A stretch of DNA of 64,000 bases from positions 916,936 to 980,935 of the forward strand of contig NZ_CM001514.1 in NCBI RefSeq assembly GCF_000263715.2. The letters are read 5' to 3'. A program made the position numbers and the translations under genes. Source of the DNA: Pseudomonas synxantha BG33R. GTDB lineage: Bacteria > Pseudomonadota > Gammaproteobacteria > Pseudomonadales > Pseudomonadaceae. Numbering within the stretch: position 1 is the stretch's first letter; each line of letters begins with the position of its first letter. A model generated the notes under the pieces. It was given only the letters and a program-made list of their open reading frames with translations. It made no database searches and was not told the DNA's origin. Shown piece after piece: positions 19,132 to 27,851 of the stretch.

Positions 19132-20430
19132 TTAGTGGAGTTTGAGGCGCGGTTCGGTGCCTCGGCCAATTTTGCTGCCCAGCATCAGCATCGCCGTGCG
19201 GAAAAACCCGTACAGAGCCATCTGGTGCATACGGTACAGCGACACGTAGAACATCCGCGCCAACCAGCCCTCCAGCATCACGCTGCCAGTCAGGTTGCCC
19301 ATCAGGTTGCCTACCGCCGAGAACCGCGACAGCGAGATCAGCGAGCCGTAGTCGGTGTACTTGTAGGTCGGCAGATCCTTGCCTTCAATGCGCAATTTCA
19401 GCGACTTGGCCAACAACGAAGCCTGCTGATGCGCAGCCTGGGCCCGTGGGGGCACATTGCGGTCTGTGCCAGGTTGCGGGCAGGCGGCGCAATCGCCAAA
19501 GGCGAAGATGTTTTCATCGCGGGTGGTTTGCAGTGTTTGCAGCACCTGAAGCTGATTGATGCGGTTGGTTTCCAGGCCATCGATGTCTTTGAGGAAACCT
19601 GGTGCGCGGATCCCGGCTGCCCATACCTTGAGGCTGGCGGGGATCACTTGGCCGCTGCTGGTAATCAGCGCGTCTGCGGTTACTTCGCTGACCGCCGAGT
19701 TGGTCAGCACGGTCACCCCGAGTTTTTCCAGGGTTTTATGCACCGGGCCGCCGATCCGCTCCGGCAGGGCAGGCAATACCCGCGGGCCGGCTTCGATCAG
19801 GGTAATGTGCATGTTTTCCGGTTTGATGCGGTCCAGGCCATAGGCGGCCAGTTCATGGGCTGCGTTATGCAGCTCGGCGGCCAACTCCACCCCGGTGGCG
19901 CCGGCACCGACGATGGCCACGCTGATTTGTTCAACGGCATCGGTTTGTCCGGCATGGGCGCGCAGGTAGTGGTTGAGCAGTTGTTGGTGAAAGCGCTCGG
20001 CTTGCTTGCGGGTATCGAGAAACAGGCAATGCTGCGCCGCACCCTCGGTGCCGAAGTCGTTGGTGGTGCTGCCTACGGCAATGACCAGGCTGTCATAGCC
20101 CAGTACGCGCGCGGGCACCAGCTCGCGGCCTTCTTCATCGAGGGTGGCGGCCAGCTGGATTTTCTTCTGTTCACGGTCAAGCCCACTCATGCGCCCAAGC
20201 TGGAACTCGAAGTGGTTCCATTTCGCCTGGGCGACGTAATTGAGTTCGTCTTCCGAAGAGTTCAGCGAGCCGGCAGCCACTTCGTGCAGCAGAGGCTTCC
20301 AGATGTGAGTCAGGTTGGCGTCAACCAGCGTGATGCTGGCCTTGCCGCGCTTGCCCAGAGTCTTACCCAGGCGGGTAGCCAACTCCAGGCCGCCGGCGCC
20401 GCCGCCGACGATAATAATACGATGGGTCAT
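19132..20430 (-). CDS. ndh: NADH dehydrogenase type II (non-proton-pumping)
   Basis: A 432-residue peripheral membrane flavoenzyme passing electrons from NADH to quinone. An FAD site IIIVGGGAGGLELATRLG is at the N-terminus, an NAD site VAIVGAGATGVELAAEL in the middle, and AFGDCAA as the second FAD motif. The C-terminal amphipathic region (RMFYVSLYRMHQMALYGFFR) fits membrane attachment. MTHRIIIVGG at 20430 is the family start. Confidence 0.93.
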   Translation of the reverse strand: MTHRIIIVGGGAGGLELATRLGKTLGKRGKASITLVDANLTHIWKPLLHEVAAGSLNSSEDELNYVAQAKWNHFEFQLGRMSGLDREQKKIQLAATLDEEGRELVPARVLGYDSLVIAVGSTTNDFGTEGAAQHCLFLDTRKQAERFHQQLLNHYLRAHAGQTDAVEQISVAIVGAGATGVELAAELHNAAHELAAYGLDRIKPENMHITLIEAGPRVLPALPERIGGPVHKTLEKLGVTVLTNSAVSEVTADALITSSGQVIPASLKVWAAGIRAPGFLKDIDGLETNRINQLQVLQTLQTTRDENIFAFGDCAACPQPGTDRNVPPRAQAAHQQASLLAKSLKLRIEGKDLPTYKYTDYGSLISLSRFSAVGNLMGNLTGSVMLEGWLARMFYVSLYRMHQMALYGFFRTAMLMLGSKIGRGTEPRLKLH

Positions 20431-20490
20431 GGGGATATCTCGCAAGGCTAAAAGAAATCGGAGCAGTTACCCCCGCGAGCGCCAGGCAGC

Positions 20491-20664
20491 TCATAGCGTC
20501 AGGTAACTCAATAGGCGGCTCAGCACGCCGAGCCCGATCACCACTACCAGCACCACACAAAGGAGCAGCCATGGCCGGAAAGGCTTGCGCTCGACTCTGT
20601 GCTGGGAGAGTTGCAGGTACTCTTGGACATGCTGTTGGTCATCGGGGTTCAGGCGGCTGGTCAT
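20491..20664 (-). CDS. DUF3094-family small membrane protein
   Basis: A 57-residue protein. The N-terminal half is soluble (TSRLNPDDQQHVQEYLQ) and the C-terminal half is a single transmembrane helix (LLLCVVLVVVIGLGVLSRLL). It resembles the DUF3094 family found next to ndh in pseudomonads; function unknown. The start at 20664 rather than 20691 is chosen from the family pattern. Its closeness to ndh suggests cotranscription. Confidence 0.75.
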   Translation of the reverse strand: MTSRLNPDDQQHVQEYLQLSQHRVERKPFRPWLLLCVVLVVVIGLGVLSRLLSYLTL

Positions 20665-20717
20665 AAAGGCCTCGTCAGGTAGACGTTGCAAAAGGGCGCC
20701 ACGTTACAGCCAAGGGT

Positions 20718-21347
20718 TCAAAGGCTGATGCCCACATCGAACACTATGCTGCGGCCCAGGTTGTTGCGCAAGAAGTCCGGCGCGTCCGGGTGTGCGAACA
20801 GTACGCGCGCGAAGGTTGGCCCCACCAGTGACAGTGAGCGCCAGCCCTGGCGCAGGTATTCAGTTGGCGGCGGAAAGTGGCTGTTGAGGTCCAGCACTTC
20901 GCGTTTGAGGCTGGTGAAAGCGATAAGGTCCAACTCCCCCAGGTCCATGCCGCGTTCTTTGTAGTTATGTGCTTTTTTGCGCAGTGTCGGTGCCAGGCGC
21001 AACAAAAACTCATGGGCGGGAATGCGTCGTGGCTTGGCTTCGCGCCGCACTAGTTGGCTCAAAGAGAACGCGCTACGCCTGCGCAGCAATTCATCGCGCC
21101 ATTCGTCGTTCAGGCGGCGTCCCTCGTCCAGCACGAAAAATACCTCGAAACTGGCGTCGCGAAACAATACATCCGGCGGCTCCTGGCCCGCAGCGTGAAA
21201 CTCTTCGACGCGGTAGGGCACATTCAAGCCCTGCAGCAGGCGCTGGCAGACCCAACGCTCACGCTCCCATTTGCGGGCATTGGACAGAAACGCATTGGCT
21301 TGTTCGGCTGCTACGGTGAGCAGGCGCAAATAATCTGAGTCATCCAT
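20718..21347 (-). CDS. DUF1780-family protein
   Basis: A 209-residue soluble protein, rich in charged residues, matching my memory of the DUF1780 family confined largely to Pseudomonas (WERERWVCQRLLQGLNVPY, PPDVLFRDASFEVFFVLDEGRRLNDEWR). A nuclease-like role has been suggested for the family, but I see no catalytic motif I can defend. It is upstream of the DUF3094 gene and ndh on the same strand. Confidence 0.75.
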   Translation of the reverse strand: MDDSDYLRLLTVAAEQANAFLSNARKWERERWVCQRLLQGLNVPYRVEEFHAAGQEPPDVLFRDASFEVFFVLDEGRRLNDEWRDELLRRRSAFSLSQLVRREAKPRRIPAHEFLLRLAPTLRKKAHNYKERGMDLGELDLIAFTSLKREVLDLNSHFPPPTEYLRQGWRSLSLVGPTFARVLFAHPDAPDFLRNNLGRSIVFDVGISL

Positions 21348-21443
21348 ATTCCCAGCTTAGCGTTCAAATGATGACCACAGGAAGTCCTGCTTGCACCGAG
21401 TTGCTGCTGAAACAGCTGGGTATCTATGCCAGTGAGATCCAAA

Positions 21444-21534
21444 TGTGGGAGGGGGCTTGCTCCCGATAGCAGTGGGTCAGTCAAAATTACTTAGACTGGC
21501 ACACCGCAATCGGGAGCAAGCCCCCTCCCACATT
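21444..21534. repeat. REPIN: two inverted REP elements
   Basis: GTGGGAGGGGGCTTGCTCCC at 21445 and its inverse ending at 21533 enclose a partly self-complementary centre. It has the same layout as the REPIN at 7254. Confidence 0.88.
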
Positions 21535-21621
21535 TGAATCTCGCTTCGACCCAGACCAATGTTAAAACGCAGGTGTAGACTGCTCACTCGGCAGCAAGCT
21601 TTTTGTAGAGGTAGTGCATCT

Positions 21622-22311
21622 GTGATCAGTGCAGCTGTTCTGGCGCCCATGACCCTCGGCATTGGCTGGCTGTTATATGCGCCGGTGGTGATGTGGGCGA
21701 TGTTGCGCTCGCCTTGGGTCGAATTGTTCGCCGACCGACGGCGCCAGCATTTGCTGTTCGGTACGGTGTTCGCGTTGTTTATGCTGTGGCTGGTGCGCCG
21801 GGATTTCGATACCGGGGTCTCGTACCACTTTATCGGCATGACCGCCGTGACCTTGTTGCTGGATTGGCCGCTGGCAATCGTCGGTGGGTTTGCTGCCCAG
21901 TTCGGCTTGATATTGCTGGGGCGCCAGGATCTGGCCGCCCTTGGCGTCAACGGCCTGCTTCTGGTCGGGTTGCCGGTGCTGGTCACCGAAAGCTGCGCGC
22001 TGTTGGTCGAGCGGGCGCAACCGCGAAACCCCTTTGTGTATATTTTCTGTTCCGGCTTTTTCGCGGCGGCGCTGTCGGCATTGTTGTGTCTTTTGGCCGG
22101 CCTGGGCCTGTTGTGGTTCGACGGCCGCTTTGCGATGCCGGAATGGTTGGAGGACTTTGTAGGTTACCTCTGGCTGATCATCTTCCCTGAAGCCTTTATC
22201 AACGGCATGGTCGTCAGCGCGTTGGTGGTGTTTTGCCCGGAATGGCTGGAGACCTTCAACCGAACTCGCTATCTCTCGGCCCCCTGGAAGGACGACGATT
22301 CACGGCGTTGA
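21622..22311 (+). CDS. CbiM-like energy-coupling factor permease / membrane protein
   Basis: About 229 residues with six or so hydrophobic helices. The pattern SYHFIGMTAVTLLLDWPLAIVGG and GLPVLVTESCALLVE resembles the S-component/CbiM-like ECF permeases annotated in Pseudomonas. No ATPase or T component lies next to it, so a transporter role is unproven. The start is set to GTG 21622 because AGAGGT lies about eight bases upstream; ATG 21559 and ATG 21649 are alternatives. Confidence 0.65.
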   Translation: MISAAVLAPMTLGIGWLLYAPVVMWAMLRSPWVELFADRRRQHLLFGTVFALFMLWLVRRDFDTGVSYHFIGMTAVTLLLDWPLAIVGGFAAQFGLILLGRQDLAALGVNGLLLVGLPVLVTESCALLVERAQPRNPFVYIFCSGFFAAALSALLCLLAGLGLLWFDGRFAMPEWLEDFVGYLWLIIFPEAFINGMVVSALVVFCPEWLETFNRTRYLSAPWKDDDSRR

Positions 22312-22377
22312 TCCAGGTCAAATGCCGGGCACCGGCGCAGGTCCATGCTCTGCAAAATTTTTTCTGGAGCACGGATC

Positions 22378-22593
22378 ATGAGTGTGTACGAGTGGGCACG
22401 GCAGGAGTTGCGCAGAAGCCAGGACGCAGCGCAGGAAATCGGTTTCGATCCCGGCTTGACCTTACGCGCCATGCTCAGTGCCGTGGTGCAGCAAAGCAAG
22501 GGCGTACGCAGTTTTGAAGACCTGGCCGACGAGTTGCAATACCTTGCAGAAAACCTCGACGACCAGCAGGAATATGCCTTTATGCGGCCTTAG
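22378..22593 (+). CDS. Small conserved protein of unknown function (71 aa)
   Basis: 71 residues, acidic and helical ([24 protein letters not shown] ... [22 protein letters not shown]). ATG 22378 has CTGGAGC upstream. I do not recognise a domain. It ends in a 4-base convergent overlap with yacG and follows the ECF-like gene by 66 bases. Confidence 0.65.
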   Translation: MSVYEWARQELRRSQDAAQEIGFDPGLTLRAMLSAVVQQSKGVRSFEDLADELQYLAENLDDQQEYAFMRP

Positions 22594-22790
22594 TGGCGCG
22601 GCGGCAGGTCTTCGGAAAACAGTTCGTCTTCGGCATCCGGGGCCACGGGGATCTTGTGTTCCTCTGCGGCCCAGGCACCCAGGTCAATGAGTTTGCAACG
22701 GTCCGAGCAGAACGGCCGGTTGAGGTTGGCCGCTTTCCATTCCACGGGTGCACCGCAGGTTGGGCAGTCGACGGTCAAGGGTTGGCTCAT
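22590..22790 (-). CDS. yacG: DNA gyrase inhibitor YacG
   Basis: A 66-residue zinc protein with the full four-cysteine set: C9, C12 (CPTC), C28 and C32 (CSDRC), then [12 protein letters not shown]. YacG binds gyrase and blocks its DNA binding in E. coli. It overlaps coaE by 4 bases, as the last gene of pilC-pilD-coaE-yacG. Confidence 0.95.
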   Translation of the reverse strand: MSQPLTVDCPTCGAPVEWKAANLNRPFCSDRCKLIDLGAWAAEEHKIPVAPDAEDELFSEDLPPRH

Positions 22791-23410
22791 GATCGGCCTC
22801 CACGCAAAGTAAGGTAAAAGTGGTGCAGTCGCTCGACCTCGCCGTGCAGCCAGGCAAGGTCCTTATCGTTGACCAGCACGTCATCGGCATGGTTCAGGCG
22901 GCCTTCGCGGCTCGATTGGGCCTTGAGAATCGCCTGCACCTGTTGTTCGCTGATGCCATCGCGCTGCAGGGTACGCTGAATCTGCAGCGATTGCGGCACG
23001 TCGATCACCAGGATGCGCTGGGTCATGCTGTATTGGCCGGACTCGATCAGCAGCGGTGACACCAGGATCGCGTAAGGCGACTGGGCGCGTGCCAGGTGGC
23101 TGCGAATTTCCTCGGCAATCAGCGGGTGCAGCAAGGCTTCCAGCCACAGACGTTCTTGCGGTACCTCAAAGATCAGTTTGCGCAGCGCGGCGCGATCCAG
23201 CTGACCGTCGGGTAGCAGCACGCCGTCGCCAAAATGCTCGGCAATGCGCGCCAGTGCCGGCCGCCCGGGTTCGACGACCCAGCGGGCAGCATGATCGGCG
23301 TCCACCAGGTCGATGCCCAGGTCGATAAAGTGCTCGGCCGCAGCGCTTTTGCCGCTGCCAATGCCGCCTGTGAGGCCAAGAATCCAGGGTGTTGCGACAG
23401 AAGTGGTCAT
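22787..23410 (-). CDS. coaE: Dephospho-CoA kinase
   Basis: A 207-residue enzyme for the last step of coenzyme A synthesis. P-loop [11 protein letters not shown] at residues 12-22, then [13 protein letters not shown] and the lid/CoA region (LLIESGQY). The start at 23410 ([16 protein letters not shown]) overlaps the pilD stop by 4 bases; a longer open frame upstream lies inside pilD and is rejected. Confidence 0.95.
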   Translation of the reverse strand: MTTSVATPWILGLTGGIGSGKSAAAEHFIDLGIDLVDADHAARWVVEPGRPALARIAEHFGDGVLLPDGQLDRAALRKLIFEVPQERLWLEALLHPLIAEEIRSHLARAQSPYAILVSPLLIESGQYSMTQRILVIDVPQSLQIQRTLQRDGISEQQVQAILKAQSSREGRLNHADDVLVNDKDLAWLHGEVERLHHFYLTLRGGRS

Positions 23411-24273
23411 CTGAAACCGACAGACTGCAAATAGAAGTCGGTTATTTGACCACCCCAGAGCAATGCAATCCAGCCGGCAATTGCCAGGCACGGCCCAAAG
23501 GGCATCGGCGTCGACGTTTGGACCTTGCGCAAGCGCAGCAGGATCAGCCCTGCAAACACGCCCATCAGCGAGGCCATCAGCAACGTCATTGGCAGGATCT
23601 GCCAGCCCCCCCAGGCCCCCAGCAATGCCAATAACTTGAAATCGCCATGGCCCATGCCATCCTTGCCGGTAGCCAGCTTGAATAGCCAGAACACGCTCCA
23701 TAGGCTCATGTAGCCAATGACCGCGCCCCATAGTGCATCGGGCAGTGTCGCCAGCAGGTCAGCGCTGTTGAGGACCAGCCCCAGCCAGAGCAGCGGCAGT
23801 ACCAGCACATCCGGCAGCAATTGGTGGTCCAGGTCAATCAGGCTCATGGCCAGCAAGCCCCAGCTCAGCAACATCACCGCAGCGGCTTGCCAGCCGAAGC
23901 CGAAATGCCAGGCAACGGCGGCGGTGATCAGCGCGCACGTCACTTCGGTCAGGGGGTAGCGGACGCTGATGGGCTCACGGCAATGGGCGCAACGGCCCCG
24001 GAGCATCAGGAAGCTGAGCAGCGGGATATTTTCCCAGGGCCGAATCGGCTGGTTGCAGCGCGGACAGCAGGAGTTCGGGCGCATCAGGTTGTACACCGGC
24101 CCGGCGGGCTCGGTTGGCAGACCGAGGACCTCATGCGCCTGGGCACGCCATTCGCGTTCGAGCATTTTGGGCAGGCGCCAGACCAGCACGTTGATAAAAC
24201 TGCCGATGATCAGGCCGAGCACCAGTGCCATGTAGGCAAACGCCCAGTGCTGCTCGCTCAGCAGCAGGCTCAA
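23407..24273 (-). CDS. pilD: Prepilin peptidase / N-methyltransferase PilD
   Basis: A 288-residue polytopic inner-membrane aspartyl protease that cleaves and methylates the pilins in this window. The cytoplasmic zinc domain has C70/C73 and C95/C98. The catalytic aspartates are D149 (DLDHQLLPD) and D211 (GHGDFK). The apparent start is TTG at 24273, overlapping the pilC stop as TTGA; the first ATG is 14 codons later and would cut into the conserved N-terminus. Its presence keeps both pilus and type II secretion processing possible. Confidence 0.92.
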   Translation of the reverse strand: MSLLLSEQHWAFAYMALVLGLIIGSFINVLVWRLPKMLEREWRAQAHEVLGLPTEPAGPVYNLMRPNSCCPRCNQPIRPWENIPLLSFLMLRGRCAHCREPISVRYPLTEVTCALITAAVAWHFGFGWQAAAVMLLSWGLLAMSLIDLDHQLLPDVLVLPLLWLGLVLNSADLLATLPDALWGAVIGYMSLWSVFWLFKLATGKDGMGHGDFKLLALLGAWGGWQILPMTLLMASLMGVFAGLILLRLRKVQTSTPMPFGPCLAIAGWIALLWGGQITDFYLQSVGFR

Positions 24274-25478
24274 AAGGCCGTACCCAATTGAAAGACCGGC
24301 AGGTACATCGCGATCACCAGCGCGCCGACAATGGCCCCCAGGACAACCATGATCAGCGGCTCCATCAGGCTGGTGAGGTTATCGACCAGGGTGTCGACGT
24401 CCGACTCGTAGTGGTTCGCGACTTTTTCCAGCATCCGGTCCAGGGTGCCGGACTCCTCTCCAATGGCGGTCATCTGGATCGCCATGCCGGGAAACAAACC
24501 GCAGCTGTGCATGGATTGATTCAACTGCATGCCTGTGGATACATCGTGGCGCATACGTTCGATTGCCTGTTTGAAGGGGTCATTGCCGACGGCTCCGGCT
24601 ACCGAGCCCAGTGCCTGGACCAGCGGGACACCCGCTGCAAACGTGGTCGAAAGCGTGCGGGCGTAGCGGGCGACGGCGGTTTTTTGCAGCAGTTTGCCTG
24701 CCAGGGGCGCTTTCAACAAATGCCCTTGCAGACAATGGCGAAAGCCAGGGTAACGACGGTAGGCGTGGCGCAGCCCGCCCACCCCCACGGCCAGGCCCAG
24801 CACGAGTATCCACCACGCTTGTTGCAAGAACTCGGACAGGGCAATGACCCCCAGGGTAAACCCGGGCAGTTGGCTGTCGACCCCGGCAAACAGATGCTGG
24901 AACTGAGGCACGACGTGTATCAACAGCACTGTGCTGACTAGTGTAGCGACTACCAGGACTGCGACAGGGTAAGTCATGGCTTTTTTGATCCTGGCTTTGA
25001 GCTGTTGGCTTTTTTCCAGATGAATTGCCACGCGCTCCAGCAGGGTTTCCAAAGCACCGGCCTGTTCTCCGGCAGCTACCAGGTTGCAGTACAGGTCATC
25101 GAAGTAACGCGGGTGCAGGCGTAGCGCTGCGGCCAGGTTATTGCCGCTGGCGATCTGTTGTTTCAACGCCTTGACCAGTTCACGCACCTGCTGGTTTTCA
25201 AAACCCTCACTGATGATGTCGAAGGCTTGCAGCAGCGGGATCCCGGCTTTGAGCAAGGTCGCCAACTGGCGGGTAAACAGGGCGATATCGGCTGGCAGGA
25301 TTCGCGGGGTGAAAGCCGAACGTGATCGAGGCCTCTTGCGCACACGCTCGGGGCAGATCCCTTGCTGGCGCAGTTGTGCCTTGATCAGCGCAAGGCTGTC
25401 GCCAGCGGTTTGCCCGGTCACCCTGCGTCCTTTGCGGTTGATACCTTCCCAGGCATAGATCGTTGACGTGTCGTTCAT
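24270..25478 (-). CDS. pilC: Type IV pilus inner-membrane platform protein PilC
   Basis: A 402-residue GspF/PilC-family protein with two T2SSF domains. Residues about 65-190 contain FTRQLATLLKAGIPLLQAFDII and about 270-395 contain ARTLSTTFAAGVPLVQAL, with transmembrane helices between and at the end. It anchors the assembly ATPase. The start at 25478 (MNDTSTIYAWEG) fits the family; 58 upstream open codons are rejected. In PAO1 pilB precedes pilC; here the divergent pilA comes directly, and no ATPase gene is present. Confidence 0.93.
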   Translation of the reverse strand: MNDTSTIYAWEGINRKGRRVTGQTAGDSLALIKAQLRQQGICPERVRKRPRSRSAFTPRILPADIALFTRQLATLLKAGIPLLQAFDIISEGFENQQVRELVKALKQQIASGNNLAAALRLHPRYFDDLYCNLVAAGEQAGALETLLERVAIHLEKSQQLKARIKKAMTYPVAVLVVATLVSTVLLIHVVPQFQHLFAGVDSQLPGFTLGVIALSEFLQQAWWILVLGLAVGVGGLRHAYRRYPGFRHCLQGHLLKAPLAGKLLQKTAVARYARTLSTTFAAGVPLVQALGSVAGAVGNDPFKQAIERMRHDVSTGMQLNQSMHSCGLFPGMAIQMTAIGEESGTLDRMLEKVANHYESDVDTLVDNLTSLMEPLIMVVLGAIVGALVIAMYLPVFQLGTAF

Positions 25479-25677
25479 ATCGGTTTGCGCACCCGGCAGT
25501 GAAGAATTTATAGCGTAGTCAGGTGGCGGATTCGGGACGGCTGGTGTTATGGGATAAAGTGTCAGAATGTGCGTCTTGCAGGCGATGGGCTTCGTGGTGG
25601 TGGGTACACTGGCGCCGTTGCACACTTCGGGGCGCAGGACGCGCCTTGTCATGGTTTTATTCTGGAGAGTGAAAGAG

Positions 25678-26091
25678 ATGCGTCAAAAAGGCTTTACCTT
25701 GATCGAGTTGTTGATCGTTGTGGCAATCATCGGCATTTTGGCCACCATCGGTTTGCCCATGTACACCAAGCACCAGGCCAAGGCCAAGTTTACGGCGGGG
25801 CTGGCTGAAATCAGCGCGTTGAAGGCCGGTTATGAAGACGTCATCAACCAGGGCACTGTGCCCACTGTGTCGTTGATCGGTGGCAACAGCCCCACTGCCA
25901 ATTGCAAGATCGACGTGACAGGAGATGTAGCCTCGGGCGCCGGCTCCATCAGCTGTGAAATCCTCGATGCGCCAGCGCCCGTGCTGGGCAAGACCATCAC
26001 CTTGACCCGCAACGCAACCAGCGGATGGACCTGTGCTACCACAGCGGATCCGCAGTACGTTGCCAAGGGCTGCTCTGCCAACGGCGCGTGA
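25678..26091 (+). CDS. pilA: Type IV major pilin PilA
   Basis: A 137-residue prepilin: leader MRQKG, then FTLIELLIVVAIIGILATIGLP with Glu-5. The C-terminal region has four cysteines (NCKID, SCEIL, TCATT, GCSANGA), enough for the pilin disulfide loop. ATG 25678 follows GGAGAG. It is divergent from pilC-pilD with a spacer of about 200 bases and is followed by a tRNA-Thr gene, the known PAO1 neighbourhood. I looked for a sigma54 -24/-12 site and found no convincing one. Confidence 0.93.
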   Translation: MRQKGFTLIELLIVVAIIGILATIGLPMYTKHQAKAKFTAGLAEISALKAGYEDVINQGTVPTVSLIGGNSPTANCKIDVTGDVASGAGSISCEILDAPAPVLGKTITLTRNATSGWTCATTADPQYVAKGCSANGA

Positions 26092-26154
26092 TGGCGCCGG
26101 GCGGTGAGCGAGTCAGTTGCTGCATGACCAATGCAGTGCTAGCTTTAGCCCACC

Positions 26155-26227
26155 GCCCGTGTAGCTCAGCCGGTAGAGCAGCGCACTCGTAACGCGAAGG
26201 TCGCAGGTTCGATTCCTGTCTCGGGCA
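26155..26227 (+). tRNA. tRNA-Thr (CGT), without encoded CCA
   Basis: 73 bases with anticodon CGT at 26188-26190, D-loop AGCTCAGCCGGTAGAGC and T-arm GCAGGTTCGATTCCTGT. Imperfections: T-T at acceptor pair 6/67, A-C at anticodon-stem pair 31/39, and AAAA instead of ACCA at the 3' end. It may still function after CCA addition, or be a damaged copy. In P. aeruginosa the tRNA-Thr beside pilA is a recombination point for pilin exchange. Confidence 0.8.
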
Positions 26228-26377
26228 AAAGCGCACCACTGCTTCAAAGGCAATGTTTTCAGATGATCCCAGAATGGTTCTGAAGGCCAGACGAGTCGGC
26301 ATTCGTGCTCGCTCTTTTGTATCTGCGCAACCTTGATGACCCAGATGCATCCCCATTCCTCGATCCAAGAGAACGAC

Positions 26378-26683
26378 ATGACCACGACTGAGATAACCCA
26401 GCAAGCGCGTCACGAAGAAGCACTCAAGCAATACCTTGAGGAGTCGCCGCAGCTTAAAGAAGAGATCAAGGACCTGAGCGCTGACGACCAGCGCGATCAG
26501 ATTCAGTGGGCATTCGAGGACGAGGCAGAGAGCCAGAACCTCCAGCCTTGGGAGTTGACCCTCAAGTACACCTCGACACCGGAAGAATTCGAAGCTGCGC
26601 GGTTGGCCTTGCATAAAGAGGCGGCCGAGGTGCTGGGCGTCGAATGGGACGAGTACTGCGAGATGAATAATCTTGTAGTTTAA
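26378..26683 (+). CDS. Small acidic protein of unknown function (101 aa)
   Basis: 101 residues, strongly acidic (EEALKQYLEESPQLKEEIKDL, ADDQRDQIQWAFEDEAE). The start at 26378 is the conserved-looking MTTTEITQQARHEE. It is similar in style to a small DUF6388-like family of pseudomonads, but I am not sure. No signal peptide or membrane helix. It lies between tRNA-Thr and nadC, where integrated extra genes are common. Confidence 0.6.
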   Translation: MTTTEITQQARHEEALKQYLEESPQLKEEIKDLSADDQRDQIQWAFEDEAESQNLQPWELTLKYTSTPEEFEAARLALHKEAAEVLGVEWDEYCEMNNLVV

Positions 26684-26700
26684 AAGCAGCCGCGAGTTTC

Positions 26701-26742
26701 AAGCTGCAAGCGGCAAGTTGTCTCGCAGCCTTCTTGCAGCTT
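26701..26742. repeat. Inverted repeat AAGCTGCAAG / CTTGCAGCTT
   Basis: 10-bp perfect arms with a 22-base centre lie between the convergent ends of the 101-aa gene and nadC. Without a U-tract it is a hairpin or REP-like repeat rather than a clear terminator. Confidence 0.6.
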
Positions 26743-26757
26743 GCAGCTGGCAACTAC

Positions 26758-27606
26758 TCAGATACTCAGGCGCATCGACAGATCCACTGCCTTCACATCC
26801 TTGGTCATCGCGCCGATGGAGATGAAGTCCACACCGGTTTCAGCGATAGGAAGCAGGGTACTTTCATTGATCCCGCCGCTGGCTTCCAGCTTGGCCTTGC
26901 CGGCGTTCAAGCGCACGGCCTCGCGCATGTCTACCAGGCTCAGTTCATCGAGCATGATGATGTCGGCTCCCGCCGCCAGGGCTTCGCGCAACTCATCCAG
27001 GTTTTCCACTTCGATTTCCACCGGCTTGCCTGGGGCGATCTTGTGGGCGGCCGTAATCGCCTGGGCAATGCCACCGCAGGCGGCAATATGGTTTTCCTTG
27101 ATCAGGAACGCGTCATACAGCCCGATGCGGTGATTGTGGCAACCGCCACAGGTGACCGCGTATTTTTGCGCCAGGCGCAGGCCCGGTAATGTCTTGCGAG
27201 TGTCCAGCAGCTTGACCTGGGTACTGGCGACAAAGTCCGCCAGGAACTGCGCTCGGGTGGCTACACCTGACAGCATCTGTAAAAAATTCAGCGCACTGCG
27301 TTCACCTGTGAGCAGCGAGCGTGCCGGGCCTTCAAGGTGGAACAGCGCCTGGTTGGGGCTGACACGTTCACCGTCGGCCACCTGCCAATGCACGGCGACC
27401 CGTGGGTCCAGTTGGCGAAATACCGTATCCACCCAGGCCGTACCGGCAATAACAGCCGCTTCGCGGGTAATGATCGTGGCCTTGGCCAGCCGTTCGGCGG
27501 GGATCAACTGCGCGGTGATATCGCCACTGCCTATGTCTTCCAGCAGTGCGCGGCGCACGTTGGCTTCGATTTCGGCGGTGAGGTCGGCAAGACGGAGGTT
27601 CGGCAT
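26758..27606 (-). CDS. nadC: Nicotinate-nucleotide pyrophosphorylase (carboxylating)
   Basis: A 282-residue quinolinate phosphoribosyltransferase of NAD synthesis. Recognisable: [15 protein letters not shown], the substrate-binding [33 protein letters not shown], and the late [10 protein letters not shown] barrel motif. The start at 27606 ([14 protein letters not shown]) matches the family. It is divergent from the DUF1631 gene and conserved next to ampD. Confidence 0.96.
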   Translation of the reverse strand: MPNLRLADLTAEIEANVRRALLEDIGSGDITAQLIPAERLAKATIITREAAVIAGTAWVDTVFRQLDPRVAVHWQVADGERVSPNQALFHLEGPARSLLTGERSALNFLQMLSGVATRAQFLADFVASTQVKLLDTRKTLPGLRLAQKYAVTCGGCHNHRIGLYDAFLIKENHIAACGGIAQAITAAHKIAPGKPVEIEVENLDELREALAAGADIIMLDELSLVDMREAVRLNAGKAKLEASGGINESTLLPIAETGVDFISIGAMTKDVKAVDLSMRLSI

Positions 27607-27851
27607 AACAGGCTCCACAAACAAAGTGCCTGGATTATAGGGGCTGCGTGCGTTCGAACCCAGCGCGCCGCTCATTTACAGCGTAAAGGCAGAGTTTGCT
27701 GGCGCAACCCCCCTCCTTTGCAAGATAATCTCGCGCCTTTCAATTGGCGTCATAGCTTTGACGTCGAGGTGGTAGCCGGTTTATATGCAGCGCACTGCCG
27801 TGTCTGCCCCGTTCTTTGCCCCTCTCAACACCGCCGTTTCAGGAGGCCAGG

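Noticed and set aside
25560..25677. Sigma54 (-24/-12) promoter for pilA
   Set aside because: No GG-N10-GC pair with an acceptable TTGC -12 box; the best candidate matches only the GG and GC.
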